A stretch of 64,000 nucleotides of DNA, from contig KV425577.1 of the NCBI GenBank assembly GCA_001632425.1, positions 313,462 through 377,461 of the forward strand, in the 5' to 3' direction. Positions 46,289 through 57,926 of the stretch are shown here, piece after piece; within the stretch, counting starts at the first letter, position 1; each line of letters opens with the position of its first letter. Made by a program: the position numbers and the translations under genes. Origin of the DNA: Neolentinus lepideus HHB14362 ss-1 (Eukaryota > Basidiomycota > Agaricomycetes > Gloeophyllales > Gloeophyllaceae). The notes under the pieces are model-generated. The model searched no databases and had not been told where the DNA came from. It worked only from the letters and a program-made list of their open reading frames with translations.

Positions 46289-47519
46289 CTATGATGCCGT
46301 AACTAACGCCAGCCTTGATGACACTTCCGCTTGTGACCGGACCAGCTCCGCGAGGTACGACACCATGAGCGTGTCCTGTGTGCCGCACCAATCCGTCAGC
46401 GTGAAAGAAAGCGTCAAGGGAAGCGGAAACGAATATAAAAGCGCACCTGCAAACTATCCCTAAACCCGCCCTTCTCTAGCTCCCCAGTATCTGCGCCAAA
46501 CGTGTCCATCAAGTACCTTCCGACTGCCGGGTCTCCCTTGACCTCGCCAGAGAGCACGGACCGGACGTAGCCCAGGACACGGTCAAGCATGCTTGAAACA
46601 GCTTTGAGGGACTCAGCGAGGGTTTCGAGGTCGGAGAGGGGGGAAGCGCTGTCGGAGGTTAGGAGATCAACTAGAAACAAAGACAGAGATGAGGGTTAGT
46701 GACGGGGAATGAGGGTGGAGAGGAAGAGGGACATACGACCGCTACGTTCGGCGTCATGGAAGCGAAATTCACAAGGAACCGGGACGAAGACACAGTTTTC
46801 GGGTTTAGGGTGGACGCCGACTGGGGAGCTGGCAAAGTACGAGAGATTGGATTTGAAGGCCAAGTACTAGGCATGTACGGCTGTGAATACGTACCTGACA
46901 TAGGCCTTGACGCCTGGCTCCTGACCCTCCTCAACGCCCGTATTTAATGCGATGTGGACTGCTGGGTGTGGTGCCGTCTCTTGTGCGTAGAAGTTTTGAA
47001 TCAGAGCAGAATATGTGTCGAGATTGGACCCTGTTGAGTACCTTTCCAACGACCCGTTCCATGGTAAGTGACACCCTCCAAATCGCCAGGGACAGTCCAA
47101 CTGGGTTACTCACCATCCGATGATCGCCTCCTTCAGGTGCACTCTGTGATGCAGCTCGTACATTGTGCGGTGGTACTCCATGTCCACCGCGACGAGTTCG
47201 GCGGTCTCCTTGTGCACGACGGCGTACGACGAGCGCACCTCGACCTCGCCGCTGTCGTTGCGCACGCCGAGAAGCGTCCCGATCACGCGCTCTTGTTTGT
47301 CCATGCGTCGGAGGTAGTGGTCGAGGATCGAGAAGAGTGCGACGGGGTGCAGGGTGACGAGGGTGGGTGTGCGGCTGGAATAACAGGCATTCAATGGGTT
47401 TGCTTGTATATTACTGTGAACGGAAGAGAGGAGGGATGAAATACTAACGGTTGACTACTATGCGAGCCAGCGGGCACATTCTGGACATGCACCGCCGAGG
47501 AGGGCTGTCCCAGAGGCAT
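46289..47519 (-). CDS. EIF3F: Translation initiation factor eIF3 subunit f
   Basis: eIF3f is an MPN-domain subunit of eIF3 without metalloprotease activity. The start at ATG 47519 gives MPLGQPSSAVHVQNVPAGSH. One intron joins QPRTPTLVTLHPVALFSILD to HYLRRMDKQERVIGTLLGVR, then SGEVEVRSSYAVVHKETAEL and VDMEYHRTMYELHHRVHLKE, the MPN core. The metal-binding JAMM pattern (HxHx10D) is not apparent, as expected. Later exons have VIGWYSTGSNLDTYSALIQN-like sequence, SSPVGVHPKPENCVFVPVPC and SDLETLAESLKAVSSMLDRV, then GYVRSVLSGEVKGDPAVGRY. The last exon reads DTLMVSYLAELVRSQAEVSS and ends RLALVTAS with TAG 46289-46291. It is convergent with UREF and divergent from TOM7. Confidence 0.93.
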
Positions 47520-47677
47520 TTTGTTTGCTATGAAGCAATTGAGCAAGCCCGGTAATTTAGGTAGATCCAAAGATTATTTTGATCGCGTACGAAGCTTGTC
47601 ACAGAAAAAGCTGGGCGGCGTTTGCCGAAGGCGCACACCTCTTTCTTTCCTTTCATTGTTGACGAAAAACATTCAGT
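47520..47677. promoter_or_regulatory. Bidirectional promoter of eIF3f and TOM7
   Basis: 158 bases between the divergent start codons at 47519 (-) and 47678 (+). It must drive both genes unless leaders overlap. Confidence 0.55.
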
Positions 47678-48005
47678 ATGCCATCCGAGGAAACAAAGGT
47701 GTGTTTGAGGTCGCCATATACTTAGTATCGGGAGGTGTTGACGGTTTGTTGGACGTGTAGGAGAGTCTCATCAAGGTCGTGGAGGTTGGCCGGGTAGGTG
47801 GAACCAAATAGCATAGCTGCGCGTATAGAGAAGTATTATGCTTGATTTGCAGACGATCCTCCACTATGGCTGGATACCCTTGATTATCTACGTTGGGTAC
47901 ACGAGGAGCACGCCTCAGCCGTCATTGATCAAGTGAGTTCGCGTCTTCCAGCCTGCAGCGTGAGCGTACTAACGCCTGTGCAGGTTAATCAGTCCTCTCG
48001 CATAA
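47678..48005 (+). CDS. TOM7: Tom7, small subunit of the mitochondrial outer membrane translocase
   Basis: Tom7 is a tail-anchored protein of about 50-60 residues that modulates assembly of the TOM complex. It is too small and split to appear as one ORF. Four exons fit: 47678-47698 (MPSEETK), 47761-47793 (ESLIKVVEVGR), 47853-47932 and 47984-48005, with introns gtgtgt...tag, gtaggt...cag and gtgagt...cag. The product has 51 residues. Its membrane segment reads TILHYGWIPLIIYVGYTRST and the end reads PQPSLIKLISPLA, followed by TAA. The HYGWIP and Y/FLG-type helix and the LxLLSPL-like C-terminus are Tom7 hallmarks. Exons of 21 and 33 bases are small, but each join keeps frame and uses standard splice sites. 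Confidence 0.88.
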
Positions 48006-48404
48006 AATCGCTGTCGCACTGTATATTACCAGCTGTCCTAATCGTTGCATATTATATCCTCTCTCATGACAATGTGTGTGCATGAAGCTACGGCCGTTGG
48101 CACTCAATTGAATTTGTGAGTGTCCACATTCCACGTTCAATTTTGAAGCGACGATTATATACGTTGTGGTTGACGCCTTATGGCGCCCTGATTCAGTGTC
48201 CCAATCGAAGCCGCTTTGGCAGGTTTTGGCTGGGTGTGAGATGCAGAAACGACAAGGCCAGATATGAGCTTCCTCTTTTCTTATGCTGCTCTTTAGCTCG
48301 GAGCGCATAGCTTACGACTCCCCGCAGGACAGAACGTATGGGAAGGCGATCAGCACGACACTTTAACACAACAAGCAACTATATGCAACTCTAAGACATC
48401 ATAT
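48006..48404. other. Intergenic, convergent 3' flanks
   Basis: 399 bases between TOM7 and the RNF220-like gene. No feature was recognised. Confidence 0.5.
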
Positions 48405-49909
48405 TCATAGATATACTCTCCTCAGCTCTGTGGCAGCAGTAATCCTCTTGCACATAGGACATAGCTTTGTGGAGCCGAGACAACGCAGCCAGCACTCTCT
48501 ACAGCAGGTATGCCAACACCCTGTGCTTATTGTTGGTTCCGTATACGGGTCTAGGCAGATTCGGCACAGAAGGGAAGTCGAGGACGACACTTTCATTGCT
48601 TCCTGAGGTCCAGGCTTATAGACAGACGCGAGTAAATCAGCACGTTCACTCACCAGCTGCTTCACTTTGTTCTCCAGAGCAATGACCAACGCAACCGTAT
48701 CACCTTTCCGCTTCGCCGACCTTATAGCCAAGTCCATCAGATCGGTCTCGCCAACTCCCATAATTTCATCCATCTCAGCCTTCAGCGCGTCGCGCCGCTT
48801 CGCAACCTTGCCTTGGGTGACCAAGGCTCGAAGCGTACTCTCCTTATCATGCCTATCCTGTCCGTCGCCCTTATCTTCTTCGTCCCTCTCGAAGTTTGCA
48901 TCTACTGTCCCGTCAAGCACGTCACCCTCCGTAAACTGAGCTTCACCGAACACGGCGGCGTCGTCCCCATCTACGTCGATGTCTTCTTCTATATCTTGCT
49001 GGTTTCGGTCTAGCGTCGAGAATCCGGCTCCTAGATCGCTGTCAGCGGAGTGTTTTCCGACCGACTGCTGCTGCCAACCTCTGAAATCATCCGCATCCGT
49101 GATCCTCAATTGGACCTCGCCGTCAGCATACAAATGACGACTCTGCTCCCTCTGACTCTCTTCCAAAACCCTGTTGGCATGGGCCAAGCAAGTGTCTACG
49201 TGTGCTTCCACGACATCCGGGTCGCCCTTCACGGTCTTCAGACATACCGGGCATACTCCTTCGCCTCGTCCTGCTGTGTGCCGGCTGAAGTAGCCCTCTT
49301 CATCCTCCCGGGTCATTTCCCGTAGCCTAGTGTGTCGTTTCTTACGGCGTGCGACGATCGTACGGAGGGCCTTGGTCGTTTGAGCCAGAATATCGGTCGA
49401 GCTAGTGGAAGGCGCGGATGATAGAGCGCTGAGTGACTTGCGAGCTTTGAGAGCTGATCGGCGTGACCTTGAATCTAATCTGCGCGTGGATTGGTACGTC
49501 GGTATACAATTCAGGAGGAAGGACTCACCCGTCTAGGCCTGCCCCAGCGTCCTTCACTGAGTCCATGTTCCTAAAGATCTCATCAACCCTCTGCAATTCC
49601 AAGATGGCGTGCGCAGCCAAAAGTCTAACAGGGATAGCTTCGTCGCAAACTGGGCAGTTTTTGGTCTGTGCTCGTTTGGCTGTGCACTCCATCAATTTTG
49701 ACCTGCTTTCAGCCAGACAGGAGACTCACATTTCTTCACAGATGGTGCTGCCACTTCCTCTGGGACAGGAGATAATGAAGATGCACTCTCGGTGCTCTGA
49801 CTCTCCTCTGACATCCGCTTATTTCCTCTGCAACCACCGACATGGGGGTCAGTTCATATTTGGAGCCATTTGATCATGGTCCGTACTTTTCAACAGCGCT
49901 GGCAGGCAT
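48405..49909 (-). CDS. RNF220-like RING finger protein, probable E3 ubiquitin ligase
   Basis: Animal RNF220 is a RING E3 ligase with a UBZ-like zinc finger. The start chosen is ATG 49909, whose short exon (MPASAVEK) joins GNKRMSEESQSTESASSLSP; a start at 49814 in the second exon is possible. CPVCDEAIPVRLLAAHAILE then LQRVDEIFRNMDS gives a CxxC...H zinc-binding motif followed by helix. A second one is CPVCLKTVKGDPDVVEAHVD with TCLAHANRVL. The C-terminus holds the RING CRICLDPYTEPTISTGCWHT and CCRECWLRCLGSTKLCPMCK, with all eight zinc ligands visible, preceded by a helix (ALVIALENKVKQLVSERADL). It ends TELRRVYL with TAG at 48405-48407. The target is unknown. Confidence 0.82.
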
Positions 49910-50359
49910 CACGAAGTGATTACCGCAGAAGATATATGTTTCGGCTACAGGGAATATTTGCAGGTAGTTTGCGACGTTCTATGGTGAGGCCTTTGGATGG
50001 ATTGGAAGGGGCTCGCTTGGATGCAGTCACGACGCGGGGCAACAACGGCTTCCCGATCGGATCTGAAAAGCTGTGACAGCACGCGACATGGCATCGTGCC
50101 CTGATATGGCAATCATAGCGATCTTCAGCCACTTTCAAGTTCTGGGCGAGGAACTTACACCTGACCGGAATTCCATGCACGACTAAGGAGACTGTCAGTT
50201 ACTCGCGTAGCAAGGTCCGATTACCTACAAATTTGCGTCGGGGAAGGGCACATCTCCACTAGTGCTGTACGCGGCAGGATCGCGTGAAGTCAGTATTGCC
50301 GGCGTTTTGCCGCACCATATAAGTGCCTCGAGCTATCGAGCACCCCTCATCCCCCCTCC
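49910..50359. other. Divergent intergenic region between RNF220-like and GH3 genes
   Basis: 450 bases that must hold both promoters. A ataaGTGCC-like AT patch occurs near 50,317, but no clear TATA box or other motif is recognised. Confidence 0.45.
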
Positions 50360-53300
50360 ATGGCTGCTCAGAAAGCTACGATGCTCGACGCTAACTTTGA
50401 TGTTGAAGACGTGTTGTCCAAAATACGTTTGCCTGACAAGATCAGAATGCTCACTGGGCTGGTCGGTATTCACTCTCTGACTTTCACAACTGAATGCAGA
50501 CGCATGAGCCGTTCATAGGGGTGGTGGCACACCGAGCCTGTCCTCAACGTTGGGATACCCTCTATGAGAATGAGCGATGGTGAGACAGGTCCTCCCAATT
50601 CTAAATCACCGTCATCACTGAACGGATTTGCCGATACAGGGCCGAATGGTGTCCGAGGAACGCGTTGTAAGCTGTGCTTGTACTTAGTCACATAGAGCCA
50701 AACCCACCTACGCTTCTTCTGGCAGTCTTCAACGGTGTCCCCTCTAGCTGTTTCCCTTCCTCGACGGGTTTAGGATCTTCCTTCGACGACGAACTTGCCT
50801 TTCAAGTCGGAAAGGCCTTAGCTGACGAGTGTCGAGCTAAAGGTAGGTCTGACTCCATTGATGGCACATGATGATAATATATCTGGTACTGGAGGCTGTC
50901 ATATCCTGCTGGGACCTACCACAAATACCCAGAGGTCACCTCTTGGCGGCCGTGGCTTCGAATCCTACTCCGAAGACCCTCATTTGAATGGCACCATTGC
51001 CGCTGCTTACATTAATGGCTTACAGTCTGAAGGAGTTGCCGCCACTATCAAGCACTTCGTTGCTAATGATCAAGAGTTTGAAAGGTCAGATACCTTATCG
51101 TATATTGGGTCCACAATGCTCACGTCAGTCCTCCAATTAGATTCTCCGTGAATAGTACGTGACACATTGATGTCACGAATTATTGACAGATACATTTCTG
51201 TTAGGTGTTGTCAGTGAGAGGGCGCTCCGGGAGATATACCTCAAGCCATTCCAAATTGCTATTAAGGATGCTAATCCCTGGGCGCTCATGACTGCGTAAG
51301 TCGCCACGGGGTTGGACAGACATTAGTCAAAATTGACAGTGATGCAGGTATAATCGGCTCAATGGTATTCACTGCTCGGAGAACGTCAAGCTACTGCAAG
51401 ACATCCTGAGGAAGGTGATTACCTCGCCAATGACAAAGACCATAGCTGATCCAGAGTACAGGAATGGAGGTATGAAGGACTTATTATGAGCGATTGGACC
51501 GGTGTCTACAGTACCGCCGAAAGCATCAAAGCTGGTCTGGACCTCGAGATGCCGTATGTGACCCTCAATGGTCTTGTGGATACAGATATCTGACTCCCTA
51601 TAGAGGTCCCGCGTACATGCGTGGCAAGGCTGTGGAGCGTGCGCTCGTCGGTCAGAAGCTGTTCCCAAGTGACATCGATGATCGGGTTAGAAAGGTTTGT
51701 CGTGGCACGTCTCTCTTCTATGATGGTATATTGCTTATGTTCGTCCAGATTCTTGAGCTCTTGAAACGGGCATACGCGTCTGGCATTCCATTCGATGGTC
51801 CAGAGGAAGGCGTCGACACCCCCCAACTCCGTGCCCTCCTCCGCAAGGCAGCAGCAGATGCCATTGTGCTACTCAAGAATGACAACGACGTCCTACCCAT
51901 CTCCGGACCCAAGAAAATCGCTGTCATCGGACCAAATGCGAAACCAGCCTTTACCTCTGGCGGTGGTTCTGCAAGACTTCTATCCTCGTACACTGTCTCG
52001 CCTCTGGAAGGTATCACTGCTGCCGCGAAGGAGGAGGGTGCGACAGTGGAGTATACGATTGGTGCTACATCACATGTGTTGTTGCCGTTGCTTGATGGGT
52101 TAATTAAGCAGACAAACGGCGAGCATGGTGCATTGATCGAGTTCTGGAATGAGAGTCCGTCGGCGAGCTTCTTGAGCACTCAAGCAGACCTTCAAGAGAC
52201 GCTGCCGAAATGTGCGTGGAGTACGCCAACGCTGGGATCATTGTGCTTCTTAGCAGATGGTGTGGTAAGCCAGATGGTTTTGTTATATCATCCTCAGAGT
52301 GCCAACACAAGTGTAGGATGATACAAAAGTGAATGAGGTCTGCTGGATCCGTGTAAGTACGCACGTCTTCTTATGACTTTTACCTCATGTATATTTGCTG
52401 CAGTACTCCACTACCTTCGTCCCCGACGAATCTGGCGATTGGGAGTTCGGCCTCAACATCGCCGGGAATGGCAACTTCTTCTTCAATGGCAAGATGATCG
52501 TTGATCTCAGCACGAACCCGGAGCAAGGTGAAAGTTTCTTCGGCTTGGGCACAATCGACGTGCACGCGACCGTCAAGGGTCTTGAAGCCGGCAAGACGTA
52601 CCCACTCGAGATACGCCTGAGCAATGCAGAGTTCATTGGACGGGGCGCCCCGTTCACTTGTAGGGGAGGTGTTCGGGCTGGCGGGATCAAGTATGTCGAG
52701 GAGGAGGAGGGAATTCGGAATGCTGTCAAGTTGGCTAAAGAGTCTGACGGTGAGTTGTAGTTGTCCTTGCATTCTTCCTACCTCGCCTAGACCCCTCACA
52801 TTGTCCTGCAGTCGCTATCCTGGTAATCGGACTTAACCACGAGTATGTCCCGAGTTGCTCATCCAGGCCCCGTTACTGACACTCTTCGCAGCTGGGAGAG
52901 TGAAGGATTCGATCGCAAAGATATGAAGTACACAGCCCTTTTCGGGGATTTCATGACCTTTGCTTACTTGTGTGGATAGATTACCTGGATTGATGAATCG
53001 TCTCATGTCCGAAGTGCTTGAGGCAAACCCAGACACTATCGTCGTACATCAATCTGGTACCCCGACGGAAATGCCCTGGGTCGACAATGCGAAGACTTTG
53101 CTTCAGGTAAGTGCAAGGCAAGTATTGCAGCGACCGTACTGAATTCGTCTAGGCATTCTATGGAGGTAACGAACTAGGTAACGGATTAGCAGACGTTCTT
53201 TTTGGACGAGTGAATCCTTCAGGAAAACTGTCTCTGACCTTCCCGTATGTCTTGAACCATTCGACACGAGTCTATCCCTGATAGCTCTATAGCAAGCGGT

Positions 53301-53877
53301 TGCAAGACTCACCATCGTATCCATCCTTCGGCGAGAAGGGGGAGGAATACGGGCAGGTCTTGTACAACGAGGTCGGCTTTCCTAGAATTGCATCGAGGTT
53401 GTTCTGATCCTCGGGTCGAAGGGAATTTTCGTCGGCTATCGAGGCTTCGAGATCAAGGACTTGAAGCCGATGTTCCCGTTCGGTTACGGTCTTTCATACA
53501 CGACGTTCGATTACTCGGACCTCCAGGTCGGGCAGCCTACAGCAGGAGGGAGTTTCAGCGCATCCTGCACCGTCAAGAATACCGGCAAGCGAAGTGGTGC
53601 CGAGGTCGTCCAGATCTACATCTCAGATGTTGTATCCAGTCTGCCACGTCCCGCCAAGGAGCTCAAAGGCTACGCGAAAGTGTTGCTGACGCCGGGAGAA
53701 AGCAAGATGGTGAAGGTGGATTTAGACCGACATGCATTGAGTTACTATGATAATCGGCAGTCCCGCTGGGTCGCTGAGGCCGGCGAGTTTGTCGTGTACG
53801 CAGCGGCGTCCTCGGACGACCTCCGGCTCTCGACCAAGATTAGTTTGTTGAAGACTTTCACTTGGACGGGCTTATGA
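50360..53877 (+). CDS. GH3 beta-glucosidase with PA14 and fibronectin III-like domains
   Basis: GH3 beta-glucosidases hydrolyse beta-linked glucosides such as cellobiose. The start at ATG 50360 gives [20 protein letters not shown] with no signal peptide, so the enzyme is probably intracellular. The barrel domain shows [65 protein letters not shown] (KHF motif) and [20 protein letters not shown], whose Asp in SDW is the catalytic nucleophile. The second domain has [23 protein letters not shown]14 insert reads [20 protein letters not shown] with [31 protein letters not shown] follows. The fibronectin III-like domain begins [20 protein letters not shown] and ends FTWTGL with TGA 53875-53877. This order (GH3-PA14-FnIII) matches fungal intracellular enzymes. 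About 16 exons; several joins were checked and keep frame. Confidence 0.91.
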
Positions 53878-54156
53878 GTTAGAGTAGCTGCATGATCTGT
53901 GATTACTGGATGTAAAATAGGATAACGATACATGTAACTTGCCTCTACTAGCACTGGTTTAGTGGGTGATACCTCTAGAGAGAGCTCAACAACAGATTTA
54001 TCAAGCTTCAAGTATGTCCCACGGTCATATGGGTCCCGGTATACCGAACTAAATAAAGTTGATGCGCCAAGATTGGCCTTGCCCTTGCTCCGACTTGTCC
54101 TTATGCCAGTCTCTTGACGTTACTGACGGTCCAAACAACGAAGTAAGACGTGCAAA

Positions 54157-57100
54157 ATGGGTAAGTTTGTGAGTATAATTCCCGGCACACCACCTAACGT
54201 TAGGGGAAGATTCTGCTATTTCCAAGCAGTTAGTGGACAAGATGTATGAGAAGCGAAAGGCTGCGGCTCTCGATCTCGAAAAGTAAATGGTCTCGTACTC
54301 TGCGGCGCGCCGATGACATTCATTGGGCTGGTTCAGACAAGTCAGGGAGTGTCACCTGCAAGGAGACGAACGCCGCATTAACCAAATCGTCGATCAACTA
54401 GTCGATATGTTCAGCAATGCATCCAACCCTTTGCATGTTAGGAACGGAGGGCTCATTGGTCTTGCTGGAACTGCCATTGCCCTAGGAATTCATATAGCTC
54501 CGTATATGGATGAGTTCGTGGAACCTTTACTAGTGTGTTTCACGGATCCGGAGAACCGCGTTCGATACTTCTCAGCGGAATGTCTTTATAACATCGCCAA
54601 AGTATCCAAGGGAGAGATACTTGTATACTTCAATCCGATTTTTGACGCATTAAGCAAGGTAAAGTGCTCATGTCCTACTCTTACGCTTGACTAATGTCGT
54701 ATGCTCAGCTTGCTGCAGATTCAGAGCTCTCTGTGAAGAATGGCGCAGAGCTACTGGATCGTCTTTTGAAGGATATAGTGGCTGAATCAGCCTCTGTCTA
54801 TGTGCCCCAATATGCAGAGCCTGAGAGGATCTCGAAAGAGGCTGATGACGGCGTACTGGTTCTACATCCTGTCGACGGTCCGGACAACTACCCGGGAGCC
54901 AGAAGGGCATTCTCACTCGCTCGGTTCATTCCATTACTCAAGGAAAGGATCTATGTTATCAGCCCTTTTACTCGCAGTTTCCTTGTGTCTTGGATCACAG
55001 TGCTGGATTCTGTCCCTGAGCTAGAGCTTGTGACTTATTTGCCAGAATTCCTAGACGGTCTTCTGTATGTTTCTCATCGCTGTGAGCTCAAGATGACGTT
55101 GACTGAATATGCTCGATGTAGAAAATACTTGTCGGATCCGACGGAAGACGTAAAGAATCAGACAGAGAATGTCCTAGCAGATTTCCTTCGAGAAATCCGT
55201 GATGTAACTCTTGTTCGCAAGCGTAATGAGGAGCAAAGTCGCTTGAAGCAAGAAGCTGAGGTGTCTGAAGCACAATCGCAGCGCGATAGTGAGAGGGATC
55301 CATTACCTGACGGCACAGCGTCATATACGGAGAGAGTGCCATTCATATCGGAAAAGGAAGAGTCAACTCTAGCAGAAGATGGACCCACAAGAGAGGACGA
55401 TGGGTCTACATCCGAATTGAGAGATACCGGTGGTAAGTACTCTTGCATGTCTCGTTGGGTTCTACCCGACTCATCTTGCCAAAGTGTGGATTCCAGGACA
55501 AGGTGTCAAGATTGACTATGGTGCCATCGTTGACATTCTCATCGGTCAACTTGATGGAGAACGTGAGTACCTTGAAATGTCTGATCATATTGATATCTAA
55601 CTCGATGAGCGTTCGCGTGTGCAGACGATGAAATCCAACAATCCACAGCTCTCAGGTGGCTGTCTGAGTTCCTGGGTTTTGCCCAGGAGGTGATGGTGCC
55701 CTTCACTCCTCGTCTCATCCCAGCTATTCTACCCAACCTGGCACATCATGTTCCGATGATTCAGTCTGCAGCACATCGCACAAACAAACTCTTGCAGAGT
55801 GTAATACAGTGTCTACCCTCTCCTCCTGAACCCGCTACCCGGCCGCCAATGGATCGGGCTTCATCGCACCGGGCTAATCCGTCCTCGCCGACTCCGACGG
55901 CTACTTCACCACCATCTTCGCGACAGACGACTATTGGGAAGGATCAAAATATACCCGAGACGAGTATAGCGGATAATGTGTCGGATGGATCTGGTGCCAC
56001 CCTACAATCCGACAGGTTAACTGCAAAATCGAGAACCAATACCGTGCAGTCAGAGATTTCTTCCGTGAACCCCATGGGACTCTCTCAGCTAGAGCTAAGC
56101 CGTCCACATTCGCCAACATTAAACACGTCTCCCACCCAGCAGAATCCCGCGGACTCCGATCCATTTGATTATCAGGCAACCGTAAATGCTCTGACTATAC
56201 AGTTCCTAAGTGAACATGAAGAGACTCGCGTAGCAGCTATGAAGTGGCTCATCATGCTCCATCAGAAGGCTCCAAAGAAGGTACGGTGCTACTGCTTGTC
56301 CACCGCCTTGGCCTTGGGCTCACATCGCTTGATAGCTTTTAGCTATGGACGATGGCACATTCCCTGCTCTGCTGAAGACACTTTCAGATTCTTCAGAAGA
56401 AGTCATCAAACATGACCTGCAGTTGATAGCGCAGATCTCTTCGACATCGGACGAGTCATATTTTAAATCTTTCATGATCAATCTCCTTGAGCTCTTCAGC
56501 ACCGATCGACGACTTCTGGACGCTAGAGGCAGCCTCATCATTCGTCAGCTTTGTGTCAATCTTAGCTCGGAGAGGATTTATCGCACATTTGCGGAAGTCT
56601 TGGAAAAGGAAGACGTAAGTATGACGTTTTATGTCGCTGGACATGTAGTGAAATATATCAATGCACAGGATCTTGAATTCGCCAGTGACATCGTCCAGAA
56701 GTTAAACATCATTCTGATCACTGCACCTGAGTTAGCAGATTTCCGGAGAAGATTAAAGAGTCTCGAGACCCGGGTTCGTGATTCCCGTGCTGACAGCGAT
56801 GTTGTGACTGAGCATCCCTACAGCAAGATGGGCAGGCTCTGTTCATTACGCTATATCGTTCATGGTGTCATAATGCCGTGGCCGTCTTTTCGCTTTGTTT
56901 ACTTGCTCAAGCATATGAACATGCATCAAATCTCCTTCAAATCTTGTACGGCAGCTATCATTCTTACTTTCGGCACGTACTAACCTTCGAATAGCGCGGA
57001 CTTGGAGATTACTGTGCAACTACTGGTTCAGATCGACAAGCTAGTGCAACTCATCGAATCTCCAGTGTTCACTTGTGAGTGTCAGTCCTTGCGTGAGACT

Positions 57101-57765
57101 TCCCATTCCTCATTGTCTTGCAGACTTGCGGTTACAACTCCTTGAGCCGGAGAGATATCCGCACCTGTTCAAATGCCTCTACGGCCTTCTCATGCTTCTT
57201 CCCCAAAGCTCTGCTTTCATTTCCTTACGAAATCGCCTGATGGCAGTAAACTCTATTGGCTTCCTTCACATCCCCAACAAGCCGTGAGTAACTGATCGAT
57301 TGTACTGATCCGTAGGCACTGACTGCCCTACTCAGTTCTGTCGCAGCTCTTTCTTCCCGGTCGAAGATAATTAGTCGGGACGAAATCAAATGGCAAGAAC
57401 TACTTTCACATTTCCGGTCAGTGCAGTCGCGGCACGAAAAGGCCCGGAGGCAAGCAATGGGTAACGATATGCCAGCATTCTCAGGATTTCAGGCAGGAGA
57501 CAAGCCCAATAGTAGTGCGTCAAACGTGCAACAAGGAGGGCCTCCGACGCGAGCTCCGCTTCGCCGCAGAGTTACTGGCGATGTTCCACCTTCTCCACCA
57601 CCGCCACCTCAGAGGGGTGGCAGCAGTATCCTTTCACCCCTGAATCCGAGGGCGCGAGCAGCGAACGGCTTGCTGAGCTCCTCCTCTGCCAGACCTGCGA
57701 GTCCCACCGCATCTCTGCAGCAACCGAAGACGAAACGGACACTGAGCATAAGTAGGAAGACTTGA
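54157..57765 (+). CDS. VAC14: Vac14, scaffold of the PI(3,5)P2 kinase complex
   Basis: Vac14 holds together the Fab1/PIKfyve lipid kinase and Fig4 phosphatase on the vacuole or late endosome. The first coding exon is only four bases (ATGG, 54157-54160) before a 43-nt intron with a gtaagt donor. The protein then reads [20 protein letters not shown]. The HEAT repeats carry [20 protein letters not shown] with [40 protein letters not shown] and [40 protein letters not shown], all strongly Vac14-like. A long disordered Ser/Thr/Pro insert (residues about 480-600) precedes [20 protein letters not shown]. The C-terminal region has [20 protein letters not shown] with [13 protein letters not shown] and a Pro/Ser/Arg-rich tail ending SISRKT, TGA 57763-57765. 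At least 12 exons. Confidence 0.92.
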
Positions 57766-57926
57766 TTGACGGGCCCGCGTTTCCATATACTGGATGCTTT
57801 CCATGGACAGTTAATGTACATCGGGGTCGGTTCCTTTTAATGTTGTCGATACCTGGTCCCGTGTAAAGTCTGGTACATATTTTCATTTACTTGTTTATTC
57901 TATATAGGGATCATGATTAGGTTACT

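Noticed and set aside
15032..47519. eIF3m and eIF3f as a functional cluster
   Set aside because: They are 30 kb apart with unrelated genes between. Two subunits of a 10-13 subunit complex in 64 kb can be coincidence.
53388..53750. 120-codon ORF in a different frame inside the GH3 gene, suggesting a frameshift
   Set aside because: An intron joins YNE to [10 protein letters not shown] and the true frame continues to [12 protein letters not shown]. No frameshift is needed.
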